From contig NZ_JOCX01000032.1 in the NCBI RefSeq assembly GCF_000717915.1, positions 1 to 57,200 of the forward strand: 57,200 nucleotides of DNA. Direction: 5' to 3'. A program made the translations under genes and the position numbers. Shown here piece after piece: positions 43,035 to 51,293 of the stretch. The first letter of the stretch is position 1; the number at the start of each line of letters is the position of its first letter. The stretch is from Streptomyces sp. NRRL S-244 (GTDB lineage: Bacteria > Actinomycetota > Actinomycetes > Streptomycetales > Streptomycetaceae). The notes under the pieces were generated by a model that saw nothing but the letters and a program-made list of their open reading frames with translations, was not told the DNA's origin and did no database searches.

Positions 43035-44504
43035 ATGCTGACCTTCCTCGGCTTCGCCATGATCGCCACCTTCCTGGTCCTGATCATGATGAAGAAAATG
43101 TCGCCCATCGCGGCGCTCGTCCTCATCCCCGCGCTGTTCTGCGTGTTCGCAGGAAAGAGCGCCCACCTCGGCGACTACGTCATCGACGGCGTCGGCAAAC
43201 TCGCGCCGACCGCCGCCATGCTGATGTTCGCCATCGTCTACTTCGGCGTGATGATCGACGTCGGCCTGTTCGATCCGATCGTGCGCGGCATCCTGCGCTT
43301 CTGCAAGGCGGACCCGGTGCGGGTCGTGGTCGGCACCGCGGTCCTCGCCGCGATCGTCTCGCTCGACGGCGACGGCTCGACCACCTTCATGATCACCGTC
43401 TCGGCCATGTACCCGCTCTACAAGCGGCTCGGCCTGAGCCTGGTGGTCATGACGGGCGTCGCCGCCACCGCCAACGGCGTCATGAACACCCTGCCCTGGG
43501 GCGGCCCCACGGCCCGCGCCGCCACCGCCCTCAAGCTCGACGCCTCCGACATCTTCGTCCCGATGATCCCCGCCCTCGCGGTCGGCCTGCTGTTCGTGTT
43601 CGGCCTCGCGTACGTCCTCGGCCTCAAGGAGCGCCGCCGGGTGGGGACCCTGGTCATGCCCGGCGAGGCCGCGGACCCTGCGGAGCCTGCCGAGGAGCGC
43701 CTCCTGGTCGCCACCGCCGCCACCGCCACCGCCGCCACCGGGTCCGCCTCCGCCTCCGCCCCGTCCGTCCCCACCTCCCGTACGGACGCAGGCTCCGGCT
43801 CCGGCACGGAGTCCGACTCCGACTCCGCCTCCGCCTCCGACTCCGCGGCGAACGAGGAAGGCTTCCAGGGCCTCGACCCCCGCCGTCCGACCCTCCGCCC
43901 CCGCCTCTACTGGTTCAACGCCGGTCTCACCGTCGCCCTCCTCACCGCGATGATCACCGAGCTGCTGCCCATTCCGGTGCTCTTCCTCCTCGCCGCCGCC
44001 CTCGCCCTCACCGTCAACTTCCCGCACATGCCGGATCAGAAGGCCCGGATCGCCGCCCACGCCGACAACGTGCTGAACGTCGCCGGCATGGTCTTCGCCG
44101 CCGCAGTCTTCACCGGCGTCCTCAACGGCACCGGCATGGTCAAGCACATGGCCGACTGGCTCGTCGGGGTCGTCCCCGAGGGCATGGGCCCGCACATGGC
44201 CCTGGTCACCGGCCTGCTCAGCCTGCCGCTCACCTACTTCATGTCCAACGACGGCTTCTACTTCGGCGTCCTGCCCGTCCTGGCCGAAGCCGGCGCCGCC
44301 CACGGCGTCTCCCCGCTCGAGATCGCCCGCGCCTCGCTGGTCGGCCAGGCCCTGCACATGTCCAGCCCGCTGGTTCCCGCCGTCTACGTCCTCGTCGGCA
44401 TGGCCAAGGTCGAGTTCGGCGACCACACCCGCTTCACCGTGAAATGGGCGGCCCTCACCTCCCTCGTCGTCCTCGGGGCAGGGATGCTTTTCGGCATCAT
44501 CTGA
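43035..44504 (+). CDS. CitMHS family citrate transporter
   Basis: A 489-residue membrane transporter that should import citrate complexed to a divalent metal with protons. The N-terminal MLTFLGFAMIATFLVLIMMKK and the conserved SLDGDGSTTFMITVSAMYPLY and NTLPWGGPTARAA stretches identify the family. A cytoplasmic loop of about 60 residues (about 215-280) is a Ser/Ala/Asp/Thr low-complexity linker. The C-terminal half repeats the transport fold, with MSNDGFYFGVLPVL. AGGAGG lies about 20 nt before the ATG, longer than usual, but no better in-frame start exists. No two-component regulator of citrate uptake is adjacent. Confidence 0.92.
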   Translation: MLTFLGFAMIATFLVLIMMKKMSPIAALVLIPALFCVFAGKSAHLGDYVIDGVGKLAPTAAMLMFAIVYFGVMIDVGLFDPIVRGILRFCKADPVRVVVGTAVLAAIVSLDGDGSTTFMITVSAMYPLYKRLGLSLVVMTGVAATANGVMNTLPWGGPTARAATALKLDASDIFVPMIPALAVGLLFVFGLAYVLGLKERRRVGTLVMPGEAADPAEPAEERLLVATAATATAATGSASASAPSVPTSRTDAGSGSGTESDSDSASASDSAANEEGFQGLDPRRPTLRPRLYWFNAGLTVALLTAMITELLPIPVLFLLAAALALTVNFPHMPDQKARIAAHADNVLNVAGMVFAAAVFTGVLNGTGMVKHMADWLVGVVPEGMGPHMALVTGLLSLPLTYFMSNDGFYFGVLPVLAEAGAAHGVSPLEIARASLVGQALHMSSPLVPAVYVLVGMAKVEFGDHTRFTVKWAALTSLVVLGAGMLFGII

Positions 44505-44527
44505 CCCCCGGAGCAGTAGCGGGCCGA

Positions 44528-44546
44528 AAACTACCGGCGGTAGTTT
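44528..44546. promoter_or_regulatory. Operator candidate, aldehyde/alcohol dehydrogenase operon
   Basis: aaactaccggcggtagttt is a perfect 19-bp palindrome with a single central base, 65 bp before the aldehyde dehydrogenase start. A near-copy (16 of 19 bases) lies beside the TetR gene at 47899, which suggests that this TetR protein controls the operon. Confidence 0.7.
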
Positions 44547-44611
44547 GTAGGGTGGTCGAACGAGGTCAGGTCTACGCGTCCACGCGTTCGTGCGCGCTCG
44601 GGAGGAAAGCC

Positions 44612-46024
44612 ATGAAGGCCCACGACGGGATGTACATCGACGGCGCATGGCGGCCCGCCGCCGGACGCGAGCGGATCGAGGTGGTCAACCCGGCCGACGA
44701 GCAGGTCATCGACGGGGTCCCGGCCGGAAACGCCGACGACGTGGACGCGGCCGTACGCGCGGCACGCGCCGCCTTCCCCGGCTGGGCGGCCACGGCTCCG
44801 GCCGCGCGGGCCGCCCTGATCGGCGCGCTCCGCGATGTGCTGGTCGCCCGGAAGGACGAGTTCGCCGAGCTCATCACCGCCGAGCTCGGCTCCCCGCGGG
44901 GCTTCTCGGAGATGGTCCACGTGGGGGCGCCGATCGCGGTGTCCTCCTCGTTCGCCGAGCTGGGGGCCTCGTACGCCTTCGAGGAGCGGATCGGCAACTC
45001 CACCGTGCTGCTGGAGCCGGTCGGCGTCGTCGGGGCCATCACGCCCTGGAACTACCCGCTGCACCAGATCGTTGCCAAGGTGGCACCCGCTCTCGCCGCC
45101 GGCTGCACCCTCGTCCTCAAGCCGGCCGAGGACACCCCGCTGACCGCACAGCTCTTCGCCGAAGCCGTGCACGAGGCGGGCATCCCGGCGGGCGTGTTCA
45201 ACCTGGTGACCGGGACCGGCCCGGTCGCCGGACAGGCGCTGGCCGCGCACGAGGGAGTCGACCTCGTCTCCTTCACCGGCTCCACCGCGGTCGGCAAGCA
45301 GATCGGCGCCACGGCCGGCGCCGCCGTCAAGCGCGTCGCCCTCGAGCTCGGCGGCAAATCGGCCAATGTCATCCTGCCCGGGGCCGACCTGGCCAAGGCC
45401 GTCGCGGCGGGCGTGGGCCACGTCATGAACAACTCCGGCCAGAGCTGCAACGCGCTCACGCGGATGCTCGTCCACCGCGACCAGTACGAGGAGGCCGTCT
45501 CGCTCGCGGCCGCCGCCGTCGCCAAATACCCCTCGGGCGACCCCCGCGACCCGGGCACCCGCCTCGGCCCGGTCATCAACGCCAAGCAGCGCGACCGCGT
45601 CCGCGGATACATCACCAAGGGCGTCGAGGAGGGCGCGCGCCTCGTCGCCGGCGGCCCCGAGGCGCCGTACGAGCACGGGTACTTCATCGCCCCGACCGTG
45701 TTCGCCGACGTCACGCCCGAGATGACCATCGCGCAGGAGGAGATCTTCGGCCCGGTGCTGTCGATCCTCCCGTACGAGGACCAGGACGAGGCCCTGCGCA
45801 TCGCGAACGGGACCGTGTACGGGCTGGGCGGCGCGGTCTGGGCGGCGGACGAGGAGACCGCGGTCGCCTTCGCGCGCCGCATGGACACCGGCCAGGTGGA
45901 CATCAACGGCGGCCGCTTCAACCCGCTCGCGCCCTTCGGCGGCTACAAGCAGTCGGGCGTCGGCCGCGAGCTCGGCCCGCACGGCCTGGCCGAGTACCTC
46001 CAGACCAAGTCGCTGCAGTTCTGA
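44612..46024 (+). CDS. Aldehyde dehydrogenase family protein
   Basis: A 470-residue NAD(P)-dependent enzyme that oxidises an aldehyde to its acid. The cofactor motif GSTAVGKQI, the catalytic Glu in LELGGKSAN and the catalytic Cys in NNSGQSCNALTR are all present. ITPWNYPLHQIVAKVAPAL is a typical ALDH block. Length is slightly short for the family but complete. GGAGGAAA precedes the ATG. It leads a two-gene unit with the zinc alcohol dehydrogenase 62 bp downstream, so the pair can take a primary alcohol through aldehyde to acid. Confidence 0.93.
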   Translation: MKAHDGMYIDGAWRPAAGRERIEVVNPADEQVIDGVPAGNADDVDAAVRAARAAFPGWAATAPAARAALIGALRDVLVARKDEFAELITAELGSPRGFSEMVHVGAPIAVSSSFAELGASYAFEERIGNSTVLLEPVGVVGAITPWNYPLHQIVAKVAPALAAGCTLVLKPAEDTPLTAQLFAEAVHEAGIPAGVFNLVTGTGPVAGQALAAHEGVDLVSFTGSTAVGKQIGATAGAAVKRVALELGGKSANVILPGADLAKAVAAGVGHVMNNSGQSCNALTRMLVHRDQYEEAVSLAAAAVAKYPSGDPRDPGTRLGPVINAKQRDRVRGYITKGVEEGARLVAGGPEAPYEHGYFIAPTVFADVTPEMTIAQEEIFGPVLSILPYEDQDEALRIANGTVYGLGGAVWAADEETAVAFARRMDTGQVDINGGRFNPLAPFGGYKQSGVGRELGPHGLAEYLQTKSLQF

Positions 46025-46086
46025 GCCGCCCGCCCCAGCCCCACGCCACCGCCTTGCCCTCCTGAGCCCGAGAGACGGAATCGACC

Positions 46087-47166
46087 ATGGTCCGCGCCGC
46101 CATCCTGCCCGCCGTCGGAGCCCCGCTGGAGATACGGGAGATCGTCCTGCCCGATCCCGGCCCCGGCCAGGTCCGGGTGCGGCTCGCCGCAGCCGGTGTC
46201 TGCCACTCCGACCTCTCCCTCACCGACGGCACCATGGTGGTCCCCGTCCCCGCCGTCCTCGGTCACGAGGGGTCGGGGACGGTCCTCGCCGTCGGCGAGG
46301 GCGTCACCCACGTCGCCCCCGGCGACGGGGTGGTGCTCAACTGGTCCCCGTCCTGCGGGGCGTGCCACCACTGCTCGATCGGCGAGGTCTGGCTCTGCGC
46401 CAAGGCGCTCAGCGGGGTCGGGTCGGTCTACGCCCACGACGCCGGGGGCACGCCGCTGCACCCGGGGCTGAACGTGGCCGCGTTCGCCGAGGAGACGGTC
46501 GTCGCGGCGAACTGCGTGCTGCCCGCGCCCGCCGGGATCCCGCTCGCCGAGGCCGCGCTGCTCGGCTGCGCCGTCCTCACGGGCTACGGCGCGGTGCGCA
46601 ACAGCGCCCGGGTGCGCCCCGGCGAGTCCGTCGCCGTCTTCGGCGTCGGCGGAGTCGGCCTGGCCGCCCTCCAGGCCGCGCGGCTGGCGGAGGCGGGCCC
46701 GATCGTGGCCGTCGACGTCTCCCCGGCCAAGGAGGAGCTGGCCCGGGCGGCCGGGGCCACCGATTTCGTACTGGCCTCCGACACCACCGCCAAGCAGATC
46801 CGCGCCCTGACCGGCGGACAGGGCGCGGACGTCGCCGTCGAGTGCGCGGGCCGGGCGGAGTCCATCCGCGGGGCCTGGGACTCCACCCGCCGAGGCGGCC
46901 GCACCACGGTCGTCGGCATCGGCGGCAAGGAGCAGAAGGTGAGCTTCCACGCCCTGGAGATCTTCCACTTCGCCCGCACCCTCACCGGGTGCGTGTACGG
47001 GAACAGCGACCCCGCGCGCGATCTCCCGCTGATCGCCGACCACGTCCGTGCGGGCCGCCTCGACCTCGGCTCCCTGGTCACCGACCGCATCACCCTGGAC
47101 GGCATCCCGGCCGCCTTCGAGGCGATGCTCGCCGGCAAGGGCGGCCGCTCGCTCGTCGTGTTCTGA
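46087..47166 (+). CDS. Zinc-dependent alcohol dehydrogenase
   Basis: A 359-residue medium-chain dehydrogenase. Catalytic zinc ligands are Cys39 (GVCHSD) and His60-Glu61 (GHEGSG). The structural zinc is held by Cys90, Cys93, Cys96 and Cys104 (CGACHHCSIGEVWLC). The NAD-binding Rossmann motif is GVGGVGLAAL. It resembles the aryl/class-III-like alcohol dehydrogenases. It should interconvert an alcohol and an aldehyde that the upstream ALDH oxidises further. An ACGGAA purine stretch precedes the ATG. A low-complexity repeat separates it from the convergent TetR gene. Confidence 0.92.
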   Translation: MVRAAILPAVGAPLEIREIVLPDPGPGQVRVRLAAAGVCHSDLSLTDGTMVVPVPAVLGHEGSGTVLAVGEGVTHVAPGDGVVLNWSPSCGACHHCSIGEVWLCAKALSGVGSVYAHDAGGTPLHPGLNVAAFAEETVVAANCVLPAPAGIPLAEAALLGCAVLTGYGAVRNSARVRPGESVAVFGVGGVGLAALQAARLAEAGPIVAVDVSPAKEELARAAGATDFVLASDTTAKQIRALTGGQGADVAVECAGRAESIRGAWDSTRRGGRTTVVGIGGKEQKVSFHALEIFHFARTLTGCVYGNSDPARDLPLIADHVRAGRLDLGSLVTDRITLDGIPAAFEAMLAGKGGRSLVVF

Positions 47167-47170
47167 CCGC

Positions 47171-47242
47171 CCTGCCAGCTGCCTGCCAACCGCCTGCCGC
47201 CTGCCGCCTGCAACCGCCTGCCACCTGCCTGCCGACAGCCTT
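47171..47242. repeat. CTGCC-rich degenerate repeat
   Basis: Many copies of ctgcc and cgcctgc-type units fill the gap between the convergent ADH and TetR genes (for example ctgccgcctgccgcctgc). No coding potential or clear hairpin was recognised. Confidence 0.7.
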
Positions 47243-47899
47243 CTAACCGCCGGTCGCCGGCCCCGTCAATGCCTCGTGCTGGAGGGCCAGTCCGTCCAGC
47301 AGGGCGGCCAGGCCCGTCTCGAACGCGCCCTCGTCCACCTCGCGCCGGCGCTCGGCCAGCAGGTGGGCCTGGCCCAGGTGGGGGTAGTCCGAGGGGTCGT
47401 ATGCCGCCTCGTCGTCCACGAAACCCCCGGCGAACGAGCCCACCGCCGAGCCCAGGATGAAGTACCGCATCAGAGCGCCGATCCGCGTCGCCTGGGCCGG
47501 CGGCCACCCGGCCTCCGTCATCGCGCCGAACACCGCGTCCGCCACCCGCAGACCCGCCGGGCGCCGGCCAGGGCCGCGCGCCAGCACCGGCACGATGTTC
47601 GGATGGTCGGACAGCGCGTCCCGGTACGAGTGGGCCCAGTCGTGCAGGGCGCTCCGCCAGTCCCGGCCCGCCCCCGGCTCGAACATCGACAAGTCGACCC
47701 GCGCGCTCACCGCGTCCGCGACCGCGTCCAGGATCTCGTCTTTCGTGCGGAAGTGGTTGTACAGCGACGGCCCGCTGACCCCCAGCGCGGCGGCCAGCCG
47801 CCGCGTCGACACCGCCCCCAGCCCCTCCGTGTCCACCAGCGCGCCCGCCGCCTCGACGATGCGGTCTCTGCTGAGGAGGGGCTTGCGCGGTCTGGCCAT
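47243..47899 (-). CDS. TetR family transcriptional regulator
   Basis: A 218-residue repressor. The DNA-binding domain is PLLSRDRIVEAAGALVDTEGLGAVSTRRLAAALGVSGPSLYNHFRTKDEIL. The C-terminal half (ARVDLSMFEPGAGRDWRSALHDWAHSYRDAL, DHPNIVPVLARGPGRRPAGLRVADAVF) fits the TetR_C_1/TetR_C_3 type. The ATG at 47899 begins MARPRKPLL; an upstream ATG at 47908 is less likely. Its promoter region carries a palindrome that also occurs before the ALDH/ADH operon. It diverges from the acyl-CoA dehydrogenase, so all three units may form one regulon. Confidence 0.9.
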   Translation of the reverse strand: MARPRKPLLSRDRIVEAAGALVDTEGLGAVSTRRLAAALGVSGPSLYNHFRTKDEILDAVADAVSARVDLSMFEPGAGRDWRSALHDWAHSYRDALSDHPNIVPVLARGPGRRPAGLRVADAVFGAMTEAGWPPAQATRIGALMRYFILGSAVGSFAGGFVDDEAAYDPSDYPHLGQAHLLAERRREVDEGAFETGLAALLDGLALQHEALTGPATGG

Positions 47900-47927
47900 G
47901 CGCCACATAGTAGGGCCTGCCCGCCAT

Positions 47928-47946
47928 AAACTACCGGTGCTAGTTA
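47928..47946. promoter_or_regulatory. Operator candidate between TetR and acyl-CoA dehydrogenase genes
   Basis: aaactaccggtgctagtta matches the palindrome upstream of the ALDH gene at 16 of 19 positions and keeps the aaactaccgg half intact. It lies 28 bp from the TetR start and 30 bp from the acyl-CoA dehydrogenase start. Confidence 0.7.
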
Positions 47947-47976
47947 ACCTCGCGCCGGACCGCCCGGAGGTGCCCG

Positions 47977-49128
47977 GTGAATCTGGAGCTGAGCGAGGAG
48001 CAGGAAGCCGTACGGCGGCTCGCCCGCGAGTTCACCGAGCGCGAGATCGTCCCGTACGCCGCCGAGTGGGACCGCGCCGAGAGCGTCGACCGGTCCATCG
48101 TCAAGAAGCTCGGCGACCTCGGCTTCCTCGGCCTGACCGTCCCCGAGGAGTACGGCGGCTCCGGCGGCGACCACCTCGCCTACGTGCTCGTCACCGAGGA
48201 GCTCGGCCGCGGCGATTCCGCCGTGCGCGGCATCGTCTCCGTCTCCCTCGGCCTGGTCGCCAAGACCCTCGCCGCCTGGGGGACCGAGGAGCAGAAGCGC
48301 GCCTGGCTGCCCCGCCTCTGCTCCGGCGAGGCGCTCGGCTGCTTCGGCCTGACCGAGCCCGGCACCGGCTCCGACGCGGGCGGCCTCACCACACGCGCCG
48401 CGCGCGAGGGGGACGCGTACGTCATCAGCGGCAGCAAGATGTTCATCACCAACGGCACCTGGGCCGACGTGGTCCTCCTCTTCGCCCGCACCAACGACGA
48501 GCCCGGCCACCGCGGGATCTCCGCCTTCCTCGTCCCCACCGACACCCCCGGGCTCACCCGCCGAGAGATCCACGGCAAGCTCGGCCTGCGCGGCCAGGCC
48601 ACCGCCGAACTCGCCCTCGACGGGGTCCGCGTCCCCGCCTCCGCGATGCTCGGCCCCGAGGGCAAGGGCTTCTCCGTGGCCATGTCGGCCCTCGCCAAGG
48701 GCCGGATGTCGGTCGCCGCCGGGTGCGTCGGCATCGCGCAGGCGGCGCTGGACGCCGCCGTCTCGTACGCCGCCCAGCGTGAGCAGTTCGGCAAGCCCAT
48801 CGCCCACCACCAGCTGGTCCAGGAGCTGATCGCCGACATCTCGGTCGACGTGGACGCGGCCCGGCTGCTGACCTGGCGGGTCGCCGACCTCGTCGACCGC
48901 GGGCAGCCCTTCGCCACCGAGTCCTCCACCGCCAAGCTCTTCGCCTCCGAGGCCGCGGTACGGGCCGCGAGCAACGCCCTCCAGGTGCACGGCGGATACG
49001 GCTACATCGACGAGTACCCGGCCGGCAAGCTGCTGCGCGACGCACGCGTGATGACCCTGTACGAGGGCACCAGCCAGATCCAGAAGCTGCTGATCGGCCG
49101 CGCCCGCACCGGGGTGTCCGCCTTCTGA
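47977..49128 (+). CDS. Acyl-CoA dehydrogenase
   Basis: A 383-residue FAD enzyme. The substrate/FAD motif CFGLTEPGTGSDAGG, then KMFITNGTWAD, and the C-terminal YEGTSQIQKLLIGR with the catalytic Glu, are all present. The YEGTSQIQ ending fits short/medium-chain (butyryl-CoA or branched-chain) dehydrogenases rather than glutaryl-CoA dehydrogenase. It introduces the alpha-beta double bond in acyl-CoA breakdown. GGAGG lies 6 nt before the GTG at 47977. It diverges from the TetR gene with the shared palindrome between them. Confidence 0.92.
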   Translation: MNLELSEEQEAVRRLAREFTEREIVPYAAEWDRAESVDRSIVKKLGDLGFLGLTVPEEYGGSGGDHLAYVLVTEELGRGDSAVRGIVSVSLGLVAKTLAAWGTEEQKRAWLPRLCSGEALGCFGLTEPGTGSDAGGLTTRAAREGDAYVISGSKMFITNGTWADVVLLFARTNDEPGHRGISAFLVPTDTPGLTRREIHGKLGLRGQATAELALDGVRVPASAMLGPEGKGFSVAMSALAKGRMSVAAGCVGIAQAALDAAVSYAAQREQFGKPIAHHQLVQELIADISVDVDAARLLTWRVADLVDRGQPFATESSTAKLFASEAAVRAASNALQVHGGYGYIDEYPAGKLLRDARVMTLYEGTSQIQKLLIGRARTGVSAF

Positions 49129-49260
49129 GCGCATATCCGGGCGCGCGTCTCGGCCGTCGTTCGGAGTGCGTCCCGGTACGCATCCCGGCGCGCGCATCTG
49201 AGTACGCACGTGAGTACGTGCGCGGAGGTGCCCGCGGCCGCGCCGCCCGATGCTGGGCCC

Positions 49261-49551
49261 ATGAGTGAGACACCGGTCAAGCAGCGCAACTCGGCGGCGT
49301 ACTACGGTCAGTCCGTCGCCTCCTTCGCCATCGCCATCTGTGCCGTCGCCGTGGGGATCTACCACCTCCAGGTGGACGGCTGGGTCCGCGCCTTCCTCGG
49401 CATCGCGGTCCTCTACCTCACCACCTCGGCCTTCACCCTCGCCAAGGTGATCCGGGACCGTCAGGAGCTCACCCAGATCGTCACCAGGGTCGACCAGGCC
49501 CGGATGGAGAAGATCATGGCCGACTACGACCCCTTCCAGCCGAAGGTCTGA
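49261..49551 (+). CDS. YiaA/YiaB family inner membrane protein
   Basis: A 96-residue protein with two transmembrane helices (SVASFAIAICAVAVGIYHL and FLGIAVLYLTTSAFTLAKVI) followed by a charged cytoplasmic tail (RDRQELTQIVTRVDQARMEKIMADYDPF). This is the YiaAB two-helix domain, whose function is unknown. The ATG at 49261 is weakly supported by a ribosome-binding site. A 7-bp-arm hairpin (49205-49222) lies about 40 bp upstream. Confidence 0.82.
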   Translation: MSETPVKQRNSAAYYGQSVASFAIAICAVAVGIYHLQVDGWVRAFLGIAVLYLTTSAFTLAKVIRDRQELTQIVTRVDQARMEKIMADYDPFQPKV

Positions 49552-49565
49552 GGAGCCATGTCGGC

Positions 49566-49579
49566 TAAGCGCTTGCTCA
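49566..49579. promoter_or_regulatory. Operator candidate upstream of the TetR gene
   Basis: TAAGCGCTTGCTCA, with palindromic core AAGCGCTT, lies about 50 bp before the TetR start at 49628. The identical 14-mer recurs before the MaoC gene at 50750-50763. Confidence 0.65.
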
Positions 49580-49627
49580 CCCTCCGGTAAGGTGTTCCTT
49601 CCACAGGACGAAGAGGGTGAGCGAGCG

Positions 49628-50275
49628 ATGGACAGCGCGGAGGAGACGACCGCCGGCTACCGGCCGTGGTCGGAGGTCACCCCCGACGCCGCGCGGCGGC
49701 TGCTCGTCGCCGCCGTCGAAGCGTTCGCGGAGCGCGGGTACCACGCCACCACCACACGTGACATCGCAGGACGGGCCGGCATGAGCCCGGCCGCGCTCTA
49801 CATCCACTACAAGACCAAGGAAGAGCTGCTCCACCGGATCAGCCGGATCGGCCACGACAAGGCGCTGGAGATCCTGGAGACCGCGGCTTCCGGCCCGGGT
49901 TCGGCCGCCGAGCGGCTCGACGCCGCCGTCCGGTCCTTCGTGCTGTGGCACGCCGCGCACCACACCACCGCGCGCGTGGTCCAGTACGAGCTGGACGCCC
50001 TCGCTCCGGAGCACCGCTCCGAGATCGTGGCCCTGCGCCGGCAGAGCGACGCCGCCGTACGCCGCATCCTCGCCGACGGGGTCGCGGCCGGGGAGTTCGA
50101 CGTTCCGGACGTTCCCGGCACCACCCTCGCCGTCCTGTCCCTCTGCATCGACGTGGCCCGCTGGTTCAACGCGGCCGGCCGCCGCACGCCCGACGAGGTC
50201 GGCGCGCTCTACGCCGACCTCGTCCTGCGCATGGTGGGCGCCGCCCCGGACGGACCCGGTACGCCTCAGAAGTAG
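49628..50275 (+). CDS. TetR/AcrR family transcriptional regulator
   Basis: A 215-residue regulator. The HTH domain is DAARRLLVAAVEAFAERGYHATTTRDIAGRAGMSPAALYIHYKTKEELL. The C-terminal domain resembles KstR2/FadR-like TetR regulators that sense acyl-CoAs, consistent with its MaoC neighbour, but the ligand is inferred. The ATG at 49628 has a GAGGG stretch upstream. Its 3' end overlaps the convergent MaoC gene by 10 bp. A shared 14-mer lies upstream of both promoters. Confidence 0.88.
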   Translation: MDSAEETTAGYRPWSEVTPDAARRLLVAAVEAFAERGYHATTTRDIAGRAGMSPAALYIHYKTKEELLHRISRIGHDKALEILETAASGPGSAAERLDAAVRSFVLWHAAHHTTARVVQYELDALAPEHRSEIVALRRQSDAAVRRILADGVAAGEFDVPDVPGTTLAVLSLCIDVARWFNAAGRRTPDEVGALYADLVLRMVGAAPDGPGTPQK

Positions 50276-50727
50276 TAGCGGGACACCGACTCCGCGACGC
50301 ACACCGGCTTGTCGCCGCCCTCGCGCTCGACCGTGACCGTCGCCTCGACCTGGACGCCGCCGCCCGCCTCCGTGACCTCCGTGATCACGGCGGTGGCGCG
50401 CAGCCGCGAGCCGACCGGGACGGGCGCCGGGAAACGCACCTTGTTCGTGCCGTAGTTGATGCCCATTTTCATGCCCTCGACCCGCATGACCTGCGGGACC
50501 AGGCTCGGCAGCAGCGACAGCGTCAGATAGCCGTGGGCGATGGTGGAGCCGAAGGGTCCGCCCGCGGCCCGCTCCGGGTCCACGTGGATCCACTGGTGGT
50601 CGCCGGTGGCATCGGCGAACAGGTCGATCCGCTTCTGGTCCACCTCCAGCCACCCGCTCGGACCGAGCGGTTCCCCGATCCCCGCGCGCAGTTCCTCGGC
50701 GGACGTGAAGATCCTCGGCTCGGCCAT
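50266..50727 (-). CDS. MaoC family dehydratase
   Basis: A 153-residue hot-dog-fold enzyme. The hydratase-2 motif ADATGDHQWIHVD holds the catalytic Asp and His near residues 40-48. AHGYLTLSLLP and the beta strands NKVRFPAPVPVGSRLRA complete the fold. It should add water to an enoyl-CoA in R configuration or act in a related acyl-CoA step. GGGAGAGGGAG precedes the ATG. It converges on the TetR gene, and an identical 14-mer in both promoters suggests control by that regulator. Confidence 0.9.
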   Translation of the reverse strand: MAEPRIFTSAEELRAGIGEPLGPSGWLEVDQKRIDLFADATGDHQWIHVDPERAAGGPFGSTIAHGYLTLSLLPSLVPQVMRVEGMKMGINYGTNKVRFPAPVPVGSRLRATAVITEVTEAGGGVQVEATVTVEREGGDKPVCVAESVSRYYF

Positions 50728-50749
50728 GCGTCTCCCTCTCCCTGGCGAA

Positions 50750-50763
50750 TAAGCGCTTGCTCA
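50750..50763. promoter_or_regulatory. Operator candidate upstream of the MaoC gene
   Basis: This is an exact second copy of TAAGCGCTTGCTCA, 23 bp before the MaoC start on the minus strand. A further AGCGCT follows at 50763, so the site may bind two dimers. Confidence 0.65.
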
Positions 50764-50849
50764 GCGCTGCTCAGCATGGTGGGGCCGCATGTATCTGTCA
50801 ACGACACGTCTGTCAACGAATGTCGGACCGGCCGACTACCCTCGGCCTC

Positions 50850-51293
50850 GTGCCGCAGATTCCCGAAAAAGTCCACGAGCTCACCGTCGGCCAGCTGTCC
50901 GCCCGCAGCGGCGCGGCCGTCTCCGCGCTGCACTTCTACGAGACCAAGGGCCTGATCAGCAGCCGTCGCACCACCGGCAACCAGCGCCGCTACAGCCGCG
51001 ACGCACTGCGCCGGGTGGCCTTCGTACGCGCCGCCCAGCGCGTCGGAATCCCGCTCGCCGCCATCCGCGACGCCCTCGCCCAGCTCCCCGAGGAGCGCAC
51101 CCCCAACCGCGAGGACTGGGCCCGGCTTTCGGAGGCCTGGCGCGCCGAGCTCGACCAGCGGATCACCCAGCTGGCGCGGCTGCGCGACCACCTGACCGAC
51201 TGCATCGGCTGCGGCTGCCTCTCGCTGAAGAACTGCGCCCTGTCCAACCCGGACGACGTCTTCGGCGAGCAGCTCACCGGCTCCCGGTTGTAG
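50850..51293 (+). CDS. soxR: Redox-sensitive MerR-family activator SoxR
   Basis: A 147-residue regulator. The MerR HTH is VGQLSARSGAAVSALHFYETKGLISSRRTTGNQRRYSRDALRRVAFVRAAQRVGIPL. The dimerisation helix follows, then CIGCGCLSLKNC, the CX2CXCX5C ligand set of the SoxR [2Fe-2S] cluster. In Streptomyces SoxR responds to redox-active compounds such as actinorhodin and controls oxidoreductases and exporters. I start at the GTG at 50850 (MPQIPEKVHEL), which matches the usual SoxR N-terminus; an ATG at 50820 adds ten residues. I see no palindromic SoxR box just upstream. Its 3' end overlaps the convergent BKACE-like gene by 20 bp. Confidence 0.93.
   Translation: MPQIPEKVHELTVGQLSARSGAAVSALHFYETKGLISSRRTTGNQRRYSRDALRRVAFVRAAQRVGIPLAAIRDALAQLPEERTPNREDWARLSEAWRAELDQRITQLARLRDHLTDCIGCGCLSLKNCALSNPDDVFGEQLTGSRL

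Noticed and set aside
50790..50822. Direct repeat ctgtcaacga upstream of soxR as a SoxR box
   Set aside because: SoxR boxes are palindromic; this is a direct repeat with no symmetry, so I do not assign it.
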